Shown here piece by piece: positions 35,347 to 43,942 of a DNA stretch of 64,000 nucleotides. How positions within the stretch are numbered: position 1 is the first letter of the stretch; each line of letters begins with the position of its first letter. The notes beneath the pieces are model-generated. The model saw only the letters and a list, made by a program, of their open reading frames with translations, searched no databases and was not told where the DNA came from. The stretch comes from G963677325 sp963677325. Its GTDB lineage: Bacteria; Bacteroidota; Bacteroidia; Bacteroidales; Prolixibacteraceae. The translations under genes were made by a program, and so were the position numbers. The stretch lies in the NCBI GenBank assembly GCA_963677325.2, contig CAXXGM010000003.1:1-64000 (forward strand), written 5' to 3'.

Positions 35347-35635
35347 AATTTAAAGCATCCTCACCTATTCTAAAATCCACCGCAATCTCTCTTCTTATAT
35401 TGAGGGAATATAAAAAAAAGACAGAGGATGAATCATCCTCTGTCGAACCAATTTATTCAATGGAAAAAATTGAGGATCAACTCACCATACGTGCGCAATC
35501 CCCCTGGTGTTACATGTTATTTTAGTCTTACTTCCTTCCCTCCTTTCTTTTTATTAATTCGGTTTTTCTCAACTATAATTCTTCATATCTTGATTCATGG
35601 CAATAAGGGGTCTGATTGACGGGTGCCGGCAAATT
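35347..35635. other. Intergenic region with a terminator for the minus strand
   Basis: Apart from the hairpin at 35420-35444, no gene or signal is seen. An open frame at 35428-35619 on the plus strand runs through the hairpin and is not credible. Confidence 0.5.
35412..35444 (-). terminator. Rho-independent terminator of the GreA-like operon
   Basis: GACAGAGGATG and CATCCTCTGTC form a perfect 11-bp stem with a three-base loop. Read on the minus strand it is followed by eight T, so it ends the transcript that includes the two Rnk/GreA-like genes. Confidence 0.88.
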
Positions 35636-35746
35636 CTATCCTTTCGCCTTTCTTTTAGTGATCTTACTTTCTGTCTTCTTTAATTTTTTTTCCAGTTTCT
35701 TTTGCTTAATATCTTTTGTAGCAACTTTTTTAATATTATCTCCCAT
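35636..35746 (-). CDS. 36-residue lysine-rich protein
   Basis: A short frame from ATG at 35746 encodes a 36-residue peptide starting MGDNIKKVATKDIKQ, with about 15 lysines and no cysteine or hydrophobic span. It lies 20 bases after the stop of the second GreA-like gene and before the terminator at 35444, so it is likely on the same mRNA. Being basic, it could bind nucleic acid or the ribosome. I know no family for it. Evidence for translation is position and an uninterrupted frame only. Confidence 0.45.
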   Translation of the reverse strand: MGDNIKKVATKDIKQKKLEKKLKKTESKITKRKAKG

Positions 35747-35765
35747 ATCTTTAACACGTTAAAAT

Positions 35766-36176
35766 TTATTCTTTATACACTTTGTTAGCTTCCGGTTGAT
35801 AAATTATCCTCGCTATTTTTAGCTTTTTCTGCCCCACAGGACCATTATAATCGACAATACTTCCCTCCATGCAGCCTAATACGGCGCTACCCAAACATGA
35901 AAAAACGGAGATATCTCCTTCTTTTATATTGACATCATCAGGATATACAAGCCTGATGGTCTGAGAGATGTTAGTTTCCGGATCAATCACCTCAACGATC
36001 GAATTCATGGTTACAAATTGTTTTGAGATTTCTTTTGCACTTACCTTCTCCACTTCTGAATACCTTGCTTTCAAAATAGCCAGGTTCCAAAGCTCTTCTC
36101 TCAGACATCTTTTTTCATGATTAATCACATTGCATAATTTCAGATAATCTGCATGTGTAAGTTTTACCTCTTTCAT
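35766..36176 (-). CDS. GreA/GreB C-terminal domain (Rnk-like) protein
   Basis: A 136-residue protein. After a short N-terminal helical segment (HADYLKLCNVINHEKR) it has a domain of the GreA/GreB C-terminal fold, with VTMNSIVEVIDPETN, IRLVYPDDVNIKEGDISVFSCLGSAVLG and a closing IARIIYQPEA. As in Rnk, the long GreA coiled coil is missing, so it can bind RNA polymerase but not stimulate cleavage as GreA does. It is followed by a 36-residue gene and preceded by a paralogue 50 bases away. Confidence 0.88.
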   Translation of the reverse strand: MKEVKLTHADYLKLCNVINHEKRCLREELWNLAILKARYSEVEKVSAKEISKQFVTMNSIVEVIDPETNISQTIRLVYPDDVNIKEGDISVFSCLGSAVLGCMEGSIVDYNGPVGQKKLKIARIIYQPEANKVYKE

Positions 36177-36226
36177 TTTATATAATTTAAAATATTAGTA
36201 ATTATTGACCATGCTTTTGTAACCGC

Positions 36227-36640
36227 TCAAATCCCAAATTCTCCATTCGCTTCCGGCTGATAGATTATTTTATTTATTTTCATTTTCTTCTTGCCAAACG
36301 GAGCGTCAAAGGAAATTTCACAGCCGGATCCATATCCTAACAAGGCACTTCCTAATAAGGACAATACAGAAACATTCCCATTTTTAAAATTGGCTTCGTT
36401 GGGATACACAAGTTTTAATTGCATGGAAGCATTCGATGACAGATCGATGACCTCTACTTGTGTATTCATGGTTACAATTTCCGGTGATATTTCCCTTGGA
36501 TCAACTTTTTCTGCCATGAAAATTTCATTTCTTAACACGGTAATGTTCAAAATATCTTCCGTTTTGTATTTCTCTGAATAATTAATCAGATTGCAAATCT
36601 TTACATAATCCGTACTGGTGATCTTAATTCTTTTCTTCAT
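36227..36640 (-). CDS. GreA/GreB C-terminal domain (Rnk-like) protein, paralogue
   Basis: A 137-residue paralogue of the preceding gene on the same strand, sharing VTMNTQVEVIDL, LKLVYPNEANFKNGNVSVLSLLGSALLGYG and IIYQPEANGEFG. The pair came from a tandem duplication and the two are clearly diverged. A second pole of RNA polymerase control, or response to different conditions, could explain keeping both. No promoter element was fixed in the 290 bases upstream. Confidence 0.88.
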   Translation of the reverse strand: MKKRIKITSTDYVKICNLINYSEKYKTEDILNITVLRNEIFMAEKVDPREISPEIVTMNTQVEVIDLSSNASMQLKLVYPNEANFKNGNVSVLSLLGSALLGYGSGCEISFDAPFGKKKMKINKIIYQPEANGEFGI

Positions 36641-36930
36641 GATCTTTTTGCTTAATCAATTCAACATCACTTTTATTCCTATTTTTGTTTTTTAATGAAT
36701 GATCCCCTGTATATGAAAATGATGATCCGGATATTCAGGAATGCTTTCCCCTTTTTATCTGAATCATCATTAATTGTGAATAACTTGAAATACTCGGAAT
36801 AAATTATGCTCTTCTATTCATCTTTTGTAATTTTATATTCTTAAAAACAGATTTAATATCGTTATCGATGTTTATTAAATCGCATACGATGCAAATGTAA
36901 CCATGATTTTTATATTTCGCAAAAAAAACG
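36641..36930. other. Intergenic region between divergent regulators
   Basis: AT-rich, no gene seen. It holds the promoters of the GreA-like pair (minus) and of the MarR-like gene (plus). Confidence 0.4.
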
Positions 36931-37632
36931 TTGATGAAAAATAAATATGCCATTCTAAAACAAATTATTGATCTGCTTGAAGATTATGAGATTGAAAATA
37001 AAAATTTGGATGTCCTGGATTTTGGTTATTGGATCATTAAAAATCTTCAGGAAAAACCGGAGCTGAATAAATCTGTTTATAACAAAAAAAGATCAGCCGA
37101 CACCCCGGATACGGCATTCATTTTTAAAAATAAATTTGATGACAAGGCGCGTTTCCTGGAAGCAACGGCCAGGATCGCACGATACCACGAATTTTATATC
37201 CGTAAATTTCTAAAGGACATGTTAATAAATACCCGCTTGGAGTTCCTCTTTCTTCAGTACATCAACTTAACGGGGAAAACAAAAAAAACGGATCTGATCA
37301 ATACCTTTAATCTCGAGTACACCACGGGAATGGATACAATCAAAAGACTAATCAACAATGGTTTGATTGACGAAATTCAGGATGAAACGGATAAGCGAAT
37401 TAAATTATTGGATCTGTCTCCCTTGGGAATAACCGTTTTTGAACAGTCAAAAAAGAGAATTGCCGATGAAAGCTCAATATTCTTTGCTGCCATAAATGAT
37501 AATAAATGGAAAAAAGTATTACCGGTTCTCGAAGAAATTGACGAATTCCACAATGAAATTTACAGGAAACACAGCAATAAGACCCCTGCAGAAATCTCTA
37601 ATCTGATGGATTCATTAAAGCATTTCAAATAA
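36931..37632 (+). CDS. MarR-like winged-helix transcriptional regulator
   Basis: A 233-residue protein. The centre (about 115-175) reads LEFLFLQYINLTGKTKKTDLINTFNLEYTTGMDTIKRLINNGLIDEIQDETDKRIKLLDLSPLG, matching the MarR winged helix, with DKRIKLLDLSPLG as the wing. The N-terminal 110 residues are longer than in common MarR proteins and could hold a sensing part. It is divergent from the GreA-like pair, a hint that it controls them. Confidence 0.75.
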   Translation: MMKNKYAILKQIIDLLEDYEIENKNLDVLDFGYWIIKNLQEKPELNKSVYNKKRSADTPDTAFIFKNKFDDKARFLEATARIARYHEFYIRKFLKDMLINTRLEFLFLQYINLTGKTKKTDLINTFNLEYTTGMDTIKRLINNGLIDEIQDETDKRIKLLDLSPLGITVFEQSKKRIADESSIFFAAINDNKWKKVLPVLEEIDEFHNEIYRKHSNKTPAEISNLMDSLKHFK

Positions 37633-37787
37633 CTTACCCGAACTTGATCTGAATCTCACGATCGGCTGATTTCTCATATCGTTGGTTCTTGAGAGCTTGG
37701 TTTACCGGCCTCATAACAGCGAAGATTTATGGAATGATCGCACTTCCTTAGGTGATACAAAACCCGGCGAGATATGAAAACTAAAAA

Positions 37788-37812
37788 AAACCGCCTCAAA
37801 CTGAAGCGGTTT
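37788..37812. terminator. Terminator hairpin downstream of the MarR-like gene
   Basis: AAACCGC and GCGGTTT enclose a loop, with an A-run before; read on the minus strand the A-run is a T-run, so the DUF6266 transcript may end here. It can also act on the plus strand. Confidence 0.7.
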
Positions 37813-37875
37813 CCTCATTTCCACCGGAACCAGAACCAGAACTAATTCGCAATTCCTAATTCCTAATTCGTAATT

Positions 37876-38514
37876 CTACAATACGGTCACAGCTCCCGCA
37901 AACCCGCTGTTTGACACCTCGCCGGCAGCGGAGATGAAAGCCATGTAGCATTGCACCAGATCTCCAGAAAATGAATCCGGAACGGTAACAGTCTGCGTAC
38001 CATCTCCCCGCTCTGCAAGTTCATTAATCGTGACGGCCTGATGCTTCACCGGATTGTACACCACAAGAAGGCTTTTGTCCTGTGCCGACGCACCGATCTC
38101 TCCCGAATTGTCATCCCAGGTATAAAGGATGGTGCCTGCAACCGTGGAAGCGGCAGTCTGATTCAGCGAAGAGGCAAGATTTCCCCTGGCCACAAGCACA
38201 TTCGGATAATTGATGGCATAATTGGGATAGGCTCCCGAAATGGCATGATGAAAGTTGTAACTCATCGCCGCATTGAAAGCCGTCATCTTAACAGCGAAAC
38301 TTTTAAAACCTGTCTTCAGAAACTGTGTCAGCGGCTGAAGAAAGCTCACTGTGACTGAAAATTTCTGCCGCTGATCCAGCTGACCGGTGGTCTGTGGATT
38401 TGCAACACTGGAAGGCAGGATGCGCATGTAATCAATCCCTTTCCAGGAGCCGCCAACCACATTGCCTACTTTTCCTGAGAATCCGCCAAGGATCCCCTGA
38501 TTAATTTTACCCAT
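37876..38514 (-). CDS. DUF6266-family protein
   Basis: A 212-residue protein beginning MGKINQGILGGFSGKVGNVVGGSWKG, a pattern I recognise as DUF6266, a family of unknown function in Bacteroidota. The first part with IDYMRILPSSVANPQTTGQLDQR is typical. The C-terminal half looks beta-rich (VAGTILYTWDDNSG, VTVPDSFSGDLVQCYMAF). There is no signal peptide. It is downstream of the Argonaute gene on the same strand but 508 bases of simple repeats separate them. A link to phage-like particles has been guessed for similar proteins, and is not shown here. Confidence 0.7.
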   Translation of the reverse strand: MGKINQGILGGFSGKVGNVVGGSWKGIDYMRILPSSVANPQTTGQLDQRQKFSVTVSFLQPLTQFLKTGFKSFAVKMTAFNAAMSYNFHHAISGAYPNYAINYPNVLVARGNLASSLNQTAASTVAGTILYTWDDNSGEIGASAQDKSLLVVYNPVKHQAVTINELAERGDGTQTVTVPDSFSGDLVQCYMAFISAAGEVSNSGFAGAVTVL

Positions 38515-39022
38515 GATTTAAAATTTTAAAAATTAAACAATAAATTATTTCCGGCATCCGGCTTTGGCTCCTGCAGTAACCACTTCCCTTTTACCGTTTC
38601 AATCTTTATTGTCCAACTATTAAACCAATGAGTTTTTAGGGACTCCATTGCCTCCGTTTCCACCCCTTTACTCCTGACACAACCCTCACCGGCAAAAATG
38701 TCACCTCTCTTCCACTCCCTCCAATGACCACAAATGACATCAATGACCATAAATGACTACCAATGACCATCAACAACCACAAATAACCCTAATCATCTAT
38801 CCGTCACCATTCCCAACTAACTAAATTAACATATTATTTCCCTACTTTCCTACTCCCTGCTTTCGCGAATTCATCCTTATCCCACCCCTACCCCGAAACG
38901 AATGCCTTCCTCCGGTCTCCCTCCTCCCTTCTCCTTTCTCCCTTCTCCTTTCTCCCTTCTCCTTTCTCCCTTCTCCTTCCTCCCTTCTCCTTCCTCCCTT
39001 CTCCTTCCTGCAATTCGTTCTT
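38515..39022. repeat. Simple repeats: TGACC(A)AAA decamers, 22-base motif, pyrimidine tract
   Basis: Three elements follow one another: (CAATGACCATAAATGACTAC)-type decamers at 38718-38790, the 22-base motif at 38827-38848, and the pyrimidine heptamer tract (CTCCTTT/CTCCCTT) at 38919-39008. The same order is found at 57.9-58.4 kb. The purine-rich complement gives spurious open frames of Glu, Lys, Gly and Arg. No gene is supported. Confidence 0.8.
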
Positions 39023-41140
39023 TTACAGAAACCACAAGCTATTCTTCCCGAATTCCGGGATATCATAACCCTCAAAATGCGGGAACATTTCGGCCACCAT
39101 CTCAGGGTATTTGATGGTCACAGGAAGATTCTGCTGACGAACCGACTTCCAGTACATGCGGCTGAACTGGTAAACCTGGTCCAGCAATTCCTTGATGGTC
39201 TTATAATCCTTTTCGAGCTCAGGATCCGTGCATTTGATGTACAATTTAATCGGAAACGGGTAACCGTCACGACTGTTGAAATTAACATTCGGATAACGGG
39301 TATTGTTGAAAAGAAGATACCGCCCACGACCGGTATTGATAAAGGTACCGCTGGCTGGCATCAAATCACTCCAGGAATCATCAAAAGCCACAATATCCTG
39401 TGATTCGGTCTTGTTGATAGTTACGACGAAAACAGGTACGTCCAGACCCAGTTTAAACAAACTCTCCCCGATAATATCCAGCTCTCGGCTGTTCATCTGC
39501 TTGTAAAAATGGATGATCAGCCTCGAAAGTGAATTCTGTACGGCAGCATATTCTCTTACGGCATGCAGAATCGAACCGGCCAGTTCATCGACCTCATTCT
39601 TCCTGAAACAATCGAAATGATTGAATTGGCCGTTATTGGCAAAACTAAAGGCGCTCCCGACATACTGGACCCCCGTATCCGTATTTTTAAATGCACCCAC
39701 TCCGACCACCAGCTCATTTCGAACCTTCACATCCAGCCGCCAGGGGACCCCGTTCAGTTTGGCAAGACAGGCGATAGCGATATTATTCAGACTGTAGGAG
39801 TAGCTTCTGTCATTTTTTATCTTTTGAACCTCAATCGCCTGGGAAGTAATATTCCGTTTCAGCAAGAGTTCCTTGATCCGGTAATAGATTGACTTCTGCT
39901 CGGTTGTAGAGCCGCTCTTGCTGTGAGGACTGACATAGATCGCCAGGTATTGGATCTCATCTTTAAAAACCCGGTTATGAATAGTGCTCTCAATCTCAGG
40001 AATGGGATCGTCCATGTTGTGAAAGGGGATACTGAAACGTGCTTCCGTACTGAATGGAATGCCGGCATATCCGTACAGGCCTTTAAAATATACATCCTGT
40101 TTCTCCGAATGCATCCCCTCGGCAAAAAACGAATGGAGCAGTTTAACGGTCTGCAGATGACTCGCGTGATAGATATAGAAAAACTGGATGCGGTTTACGG
40201 GGGGAAGCGCCAACGGTCCGAAAGAATCCATTCCCCGGTGGGGAGCCACGTGCTTTTGGCTTCTGCCAAACAGGAGCTGGTTGGTATGATCACTTACACT
40301 GCCGGTATTCATCTCCTTTACCGGGATGAAATTATCGCAGTCAAGCGGAATAATTTTCTTAAAAGCTTCCGTATTCAGGTACTGGTTAAATAGGAAAGAA
40401 ATATGTCTTTTGTATTTGAGATAAGGATTGCTCCGGTCCGGCGCTTCCGTCCGCAGGTGCAGTGCATCGCGCAATTGGAAATTAAAAACAGGATAAACAT
40501 TCCCGTAATCTCTCCTGGCCTCTTCGGGTAATTCCCCATATTTCCAGAGACGGTTTTCATAGAGCGTCCAATTAAAACAATCCGGTGAAATTTCCGAAAG
40601 CAATCCGGCTACGCTTCTTTTGAATACTTTGGACCGGCCTTCATAGGTAACCAGGATCTCCGGTTGATTCGAAACGACTGCAATCTGGACTTTAAGGCCG
40701 TACCGGTCAAAAAAGGAATAATCCCGGTCATCGGTCTCGGCCGGAAGCCACAGTTCAGGATCATCGACAAAATTGGCCTTGATCAGTATGTCAATACTTT
40801 CAAAATAAGTCTGAATCCGGTGGTGATAAAACCGTTTCATCAGGGCTCTTGAGAAGGCCTGGTTTTCCTCTCTGATCCATACCTCTTCGCCGTGTTTATC
40901 AAAAGATCCGTTTTTTACAGGTCTGCAGTTTTTTGTGACTCGGAAGGCCCCTTCCGATTCTTTTTCAAACGAAGTGTAATAATGATCCTGCAGTCCGAAA
41001 TGTTCTCTTACCTCATCGGGCGCCAGTCTGTGATACACTCTTTGCAGGCCTTCTCCGTCCTCTTTATAGAAATAAAAGGAATAATCCGGCGAGGGATGAT
41101 TAAAGGTCAGAACGTTAAAAGTTAGTCGTTGGTTAGCCAT
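39023..41140 (-). CDS. Long prokaryotic Argonaute (PIWI), apparently catalytically inactive
   Basis: A 705-residue prokaryotic Argonaute, starting MANQRLTFNVLTFNH at 41140; an ATG 36 bases upstream is less likely. The middle has FGRSQKHVAPHRGMDSFGPLALPP, a pattern preceding the MID domain. MID (about 397-475) keeps the guide 5'-phosphate residues: Tyr420, Lys423, Gln434 and Lys461. In PIWI, the first catalytic Asp should follow VVGV (residue 482) but is Gly, and the IHxDG site reads IIHFYKQMN. Thus the DEDX nuclease tetrad looks lost. No clear PAZ is seen. Inactive long Argonautes bind guide and target and often act through a partner effector. No partner is adjacent: downstream are repeats and DUF6266, upstream an IS4-family element. 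Confidence 0.85.
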   Translation of the reverse strand: MANQRLTFNVLTFNHPSPDYSFYFYKEDGEGLQRVYHRLAPDEVREHFGLQDHYYTSFEKESEGAFRVTKNCRPVKNGSFDKHGEEVWIREENQAFSRALMKRFYHHRIQTYFESIDILIKANFVDDPELWLPAETDDRDYSFFDRYGLKVQIAVVSNQPEILVTYEGRSKVFKRSVAGLLSEISPDCFNWTLYENRLWKYGELPEEARRDYGNVYPVFNFQLRDALHLRTEAPDRSNPYLKYKRHISFLFNQYLNTEAFKKIIPLDCDNFIPVKEMNTGSVSDHTNQLLFGRSQKHVAPHRGMDSFGPLALPPVNRIQFFYIYHASHLQTVKLLHSFFAEGMHSEKQDVYFKGLYGYAGIPFSTEARFSIPFHNMDDPIPEIESTIHNRVFKDEIQYLAIYVSPHSKSGSTTEQKSIYYRIKELLLKRNITSQAIEVQKIKNDRSYSYSLNNIAIACLAKLNGVPWRLDVKVRNELVVGVGAFKNTDTGVQYVGSAFSFANNGQFNHFDCFRKNEVDELAGSILHAVREYAAVQNSLSRLIIHFYKQMNSRELDIIGESLFKLGLDVPVFVVTINKTESQDIVAFDDSWSDLMPASGTFINTGRGRYLLFNNTRYPNVNFNSRDGYPFPIKLYIKCTDPELEKDYKTIKELLDQVYQFSRMYWKSVRQQNLPVTIKYPEMVAEMFPHFEGYDIPEFGKNSLWFL

Positions 41141-41521
41141 GATACATAGTATTAAGTTCTGTAATTCATAATCCATTAAATAATAAAGTAAATATAATAA
41201 AACATTATTTTAGTGTACCGATAGATTGACATTAAAATCCCCTGACCGGACAGGTTTTCACCTGCCCGCCCATCTCCGTATCAAAAATTACCTATTATTT
41301 TGTTAATAAAGTAATGCCTGGTTGTTTGAGTGCTGATTTTGTTTCGGTAACCCGATCTTTTGAAAACACCTCAGTAGTCCCACAGGATCAAAAAATCCAG
41401 TCCAGCGCAAATAACAGAGGTGTTATATCCATACACATTCAACCCCTATCGGGGCTGTGGGGGTGGTGGATCTACTTTCCCCCAATTCCATTGGGGGTTA
41501 TTCACGTTTACTCCCTTCGGG
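41141..41521. other. Region upstream of Argonaute: MITE fragment and hairpins
   Basis: Holds the promoter side of the Argonaute gene, a partial MITE (41308-41377), and part of a hairpin array (CAACCCCTATCGGGGCTG, CCCCCAATTCCATTGGGGG) that continues beyond the IS4-family element at 42969. No gene is seen. Confidence 0.6.
41308..41377. mobile_element. Partial MITE copy
   Basis: AAAGTAATGCCTGGTTGTTTG through GAAAACACCTCAGTAG matches one arm of the MITE described at 2228-2751. The rest is missing or scrambled. Confidence 0.65.
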
Positions 41522-42959
41522 CAATGTCATTAAGTTAAGGATTAATTGATAAAAAACAGAGGACAAAGATCTTAATTTTGAAGTTGCAACACAAAAATTA
41601 AATCCTAAGTCCCCATGTTAGATGCAAATGTAAAAATTATTGAAGAGTTAAAGGCGTTTCTTTCAATTGTAAACGAATCTCCTGATATTTTAGAAAAGTT
41701 TGCTACTCAAAAAAATGCTTTTACAAGGGAAAGAAAACTACCTTTTAATCGTTTAGTTCTATTGATTGCCAAATTATGTAAGAAAACCCTCAGCTTTGAA
41801 ATAGACAATTTTTTTGAGGAGATAAACCTTAACACAAGCTGCACTGTGAGCGCATTTTCGCAACAAAGAATGAAACTCGATTCCTTCTTTTTTGAAGTGT
41901 GGAACAAGTTTTTGTCTAAACTATTTTACCATTATTATGAGTCAAACGTGAAGCGATGGAAAGGTTATCGTTTAGTGGCTGCAGACGGGTCCAACATAAG
42001 TCTGATAAATAAACCCGCTCTTGAAGAATATTTTGGAGGACAGAGCAATCAGATAGGAACGTTTGTTCAAGCCAAAGCTTATTACTGTTACGACGTATTG
42101 AATGAACTAATATTACATGCGAAAATTGCCCCTTATCGCTTTGGGGAATTAAACATGGCTTATTCTGCCATTGATTGCCTGGAGGAGGATATGGTGATGA
42201 TTTATGATCGGAACTTTTGCAATTTCAAAATGGCTGCCTTGCACTTGTGGCAGGAGAAGGAAATTAAATTTGTCATAAGGGCCAAGGAAACACAAAATAT
42301 CATTCGAACTTTTATAAAAAGCGGAGCTCAAAGTGATGTGGTCTATCTTAGAACTACCCCTGCCGCTATCAAAGGACTTTACAAAAGCGGATATATTGTC
42401 AATCGGGACACTCTTTTGAAAGTGAGGCTGGTAAGGGTAGAGTTAGATAATTCTGTTGAAGTGTTGATGACAAATTTATGGGAAGAAGAAGGTCATTCAA
42501 ATTCTGAGTTTAAAGAACTATACTTTAGACGATGGGGCGTCGAAACCAATATCTCGGTTCAGAAAAATATCTTGCAGCTTGAATCCTTCAGTGGTCTTAC
42601 CCAATATTCGGTATTGCAGGATTTCTATGCAACAGTTTTCATCACCAACTTGCACTCTATTCTTATAAAGGAAGCTCAGCAAACCATTGAAAATATGCAG
42701 TGTAAAAGGAAATACCCAATGAAAGTAAATCGAAACAAATCATATGGAAAATTGAAGATACATCTCGTAAGCTTATTCATTATACACGAACCAGCAGACA
42801 TCCTTCAACTTCTAAACAACCATTTTATAAAAGATCAGATCCCTATAAGAATTAACCGATCATTCCCGAGAATTATTAAAAATAAGCAGTCTAAATCCAA
42901 ACACAAAACTTATGCAAATTACAAACCAGCATATTAAAATCCTTAACTTAATGACATTG
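41522..42959 (+). mobile_element. IS4-family insertion sequence
   Basis: A complete 1438-bp element. Its ends CAATGTCATTAAGTTAAGG and the complement at 42939-42959 are inverted repeats of about 22 bp, and CCCTTCGGG is directly repeated on both sides (41513-41521 and 42960-42968). The single gene inside is the transposase at 41615-42937. It sits inside a hairpin of the dispersed array rather than in a gene. The perfect repeats suggest a recent insertion. Confidence 0.93.
41615..42937 (+). CDS. IS4-family DDE transposase
   Basis: A 440-residue transposase of the DDE_Tnp_1 type. The first catalytic Asp is in YRLVAADGSNISL, the second in MIYDRNFCNFKM, and the Glu lies in YFRRWGVETNISVQKNILQLESFSG, the YREK-like signature of the IS4 family. 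The reading frame is intact. The end is basic (KNKQSKSKHKTY). Confidence 0.92.
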   Translation: MLDANVKIIEELKAFLSIVNESPDILEKFATQKNAFTRERKLPFNRLVLLIAKLCKKTLSFEIDNFFEEINLNTSCTVSAFSQQRMKLDSFFFEVWNKFLSKLFYHYYESNVKRWKGYRLVAADGSNISLINKPALEEYFGGQSNQIGTFVQAKAYYCYDVLNELILHAKIAPYRFGELNMAYSAIDCLEEDMVMIYDRNFCNFKMAALHLWQEKEIKFVIRAKETQNIIRTFIKSGAQSDVVYLRTTPAAIKGLYKSGYIVNRDTLLKVRLVRVELDNSVEVLMTNLWEEEGHSNSEFKELYFRRWGVETNISVQKNILQLESFSGLTQYSVLQDFYATVFITNLHSILIKEAQQTIENMQCKRKYPMKVNRNKSYGKLKIHLVSLFIIHEPADILQLLNNHFIKDQIPIRINRSFPRIIKNKQSKSKHKTYANYKPAY

Positions 42960-43127
42960 CCCTTCGGGAGAAGAGTTTAGCCCTGAAAAGCAATCTGTTC
43001 CCCCCGCCCCAAGGGCTGAATATGCATAACCTCCGGTGAAGCCGGAGGCAGGAAATGTACCCTCCTGCCCAGCCCCGAAGGGGTTGAATGTGTGATCTAC
43101 AGCATAACGGGGGATGTTACATAAGAG
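42960..43127. repeat. Hairpin array, right of the IS4 element
   Basis: Continuation of the array interrupted by the IS: GGGCTGAATATGCATAACCTCC, CCTCCGGTGAAGCCGGAGG, and CAGCCCCGAAGGGGTTGAATGTG. These match the words at 24561-24755. Confidence 0.65.
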
Positions 43128-43307
43128 AATAAATCGAACAAGACCGTTGTGCCTGTAGGTACAAATATTTTAACTTATTGATCTGAAAATACATAACCCA
43201 CAAACCAGCCTTCTCATCCATTGGAGGATGTCCAAAAAGTCTGTTTCCGATCCATTGCCGTCAACTTTAGTTGACGGTACAAGGCTAAAAAACAAATGGC
43301 TTTAGCC

Positions 43308-43532
43308 TGGTTGTTTGAGTGCTAATTTTGTTTCGGTGACCTGATCTTTTGAAAACACCTCAGTAGAAAAATGGGATACTCTCAGATATTTTACCTAATT
43401 AACCTAATTCGGTCTGATAAATTGAGAAACAAAAATTAGGTAAGAAGGTTAGGATGTCGGGGGGGATTCCATTTTTCTACTGAGGTGTTTTTGACAGATT
43501 AGGTTATCCATTGCTTAGATCGAACTCACCTT
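43308..43532. mobile_element. MITE copy in first tandem unit
   Basis: 225 bp, from TGGTTGTTTGAGTGC to GATCGAACTCACCTT. It matches the complement of the outer MITE at 2.2 kb but lacks about 40 bases at the left end. It abuts the GGCTTTAGCC palindrome directly. Confidence 0.75.
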
Positions 43533-43717
43533 AGCATCAATAAATCGAACGAGACCGTCGTGCCTGTAGGTACAAATATTTTAACTTATTGATCTGCAAA
43601 CACATAACCCCAAAACCGGCCTTCTCATCCATTGGAGGATATCCCAAAAGTCGGTTTCCGATCCATTGCCGTCAACTTTAGTTGACGGTACAAGGCTAAA
43701 AACAAATGGTTTTAGCC

Positions 43718-43942
43718 TGGTTGTTTGAGTGCTAATTTTGTTTCGGTGACCTGATCTTTTGAAAACACCTCAGTAGAAAAATGGGATACTCTCAGATATT
43801 TTACCTAATTAACCTAATTCGGTCTGATAAATTGAGAAACAAAAATTAGGTAAGAAGGTTAGGATGTCGGGGGGGATTCCATTTTTCTACTGAGGTGTTT
43901 TTGACAGATTAGGTTATCCATTGCTTAGATCGAACTCACCTT
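43718..43942. mobile_element. MITE copy in second tandem unit
   Basis: 225 bp, almost identical to the copy at 43308-43532, carried along by the 410-bp duplication rather than by its own transposition. Confidence 0.75.

Noticed and set aside
38842..39075. Open frame rich in Glu, Gly, Lys and Arg
   Set aside because: It is the purine strand of a heptamer tract, which stays open in all frames; no start signal or homology.
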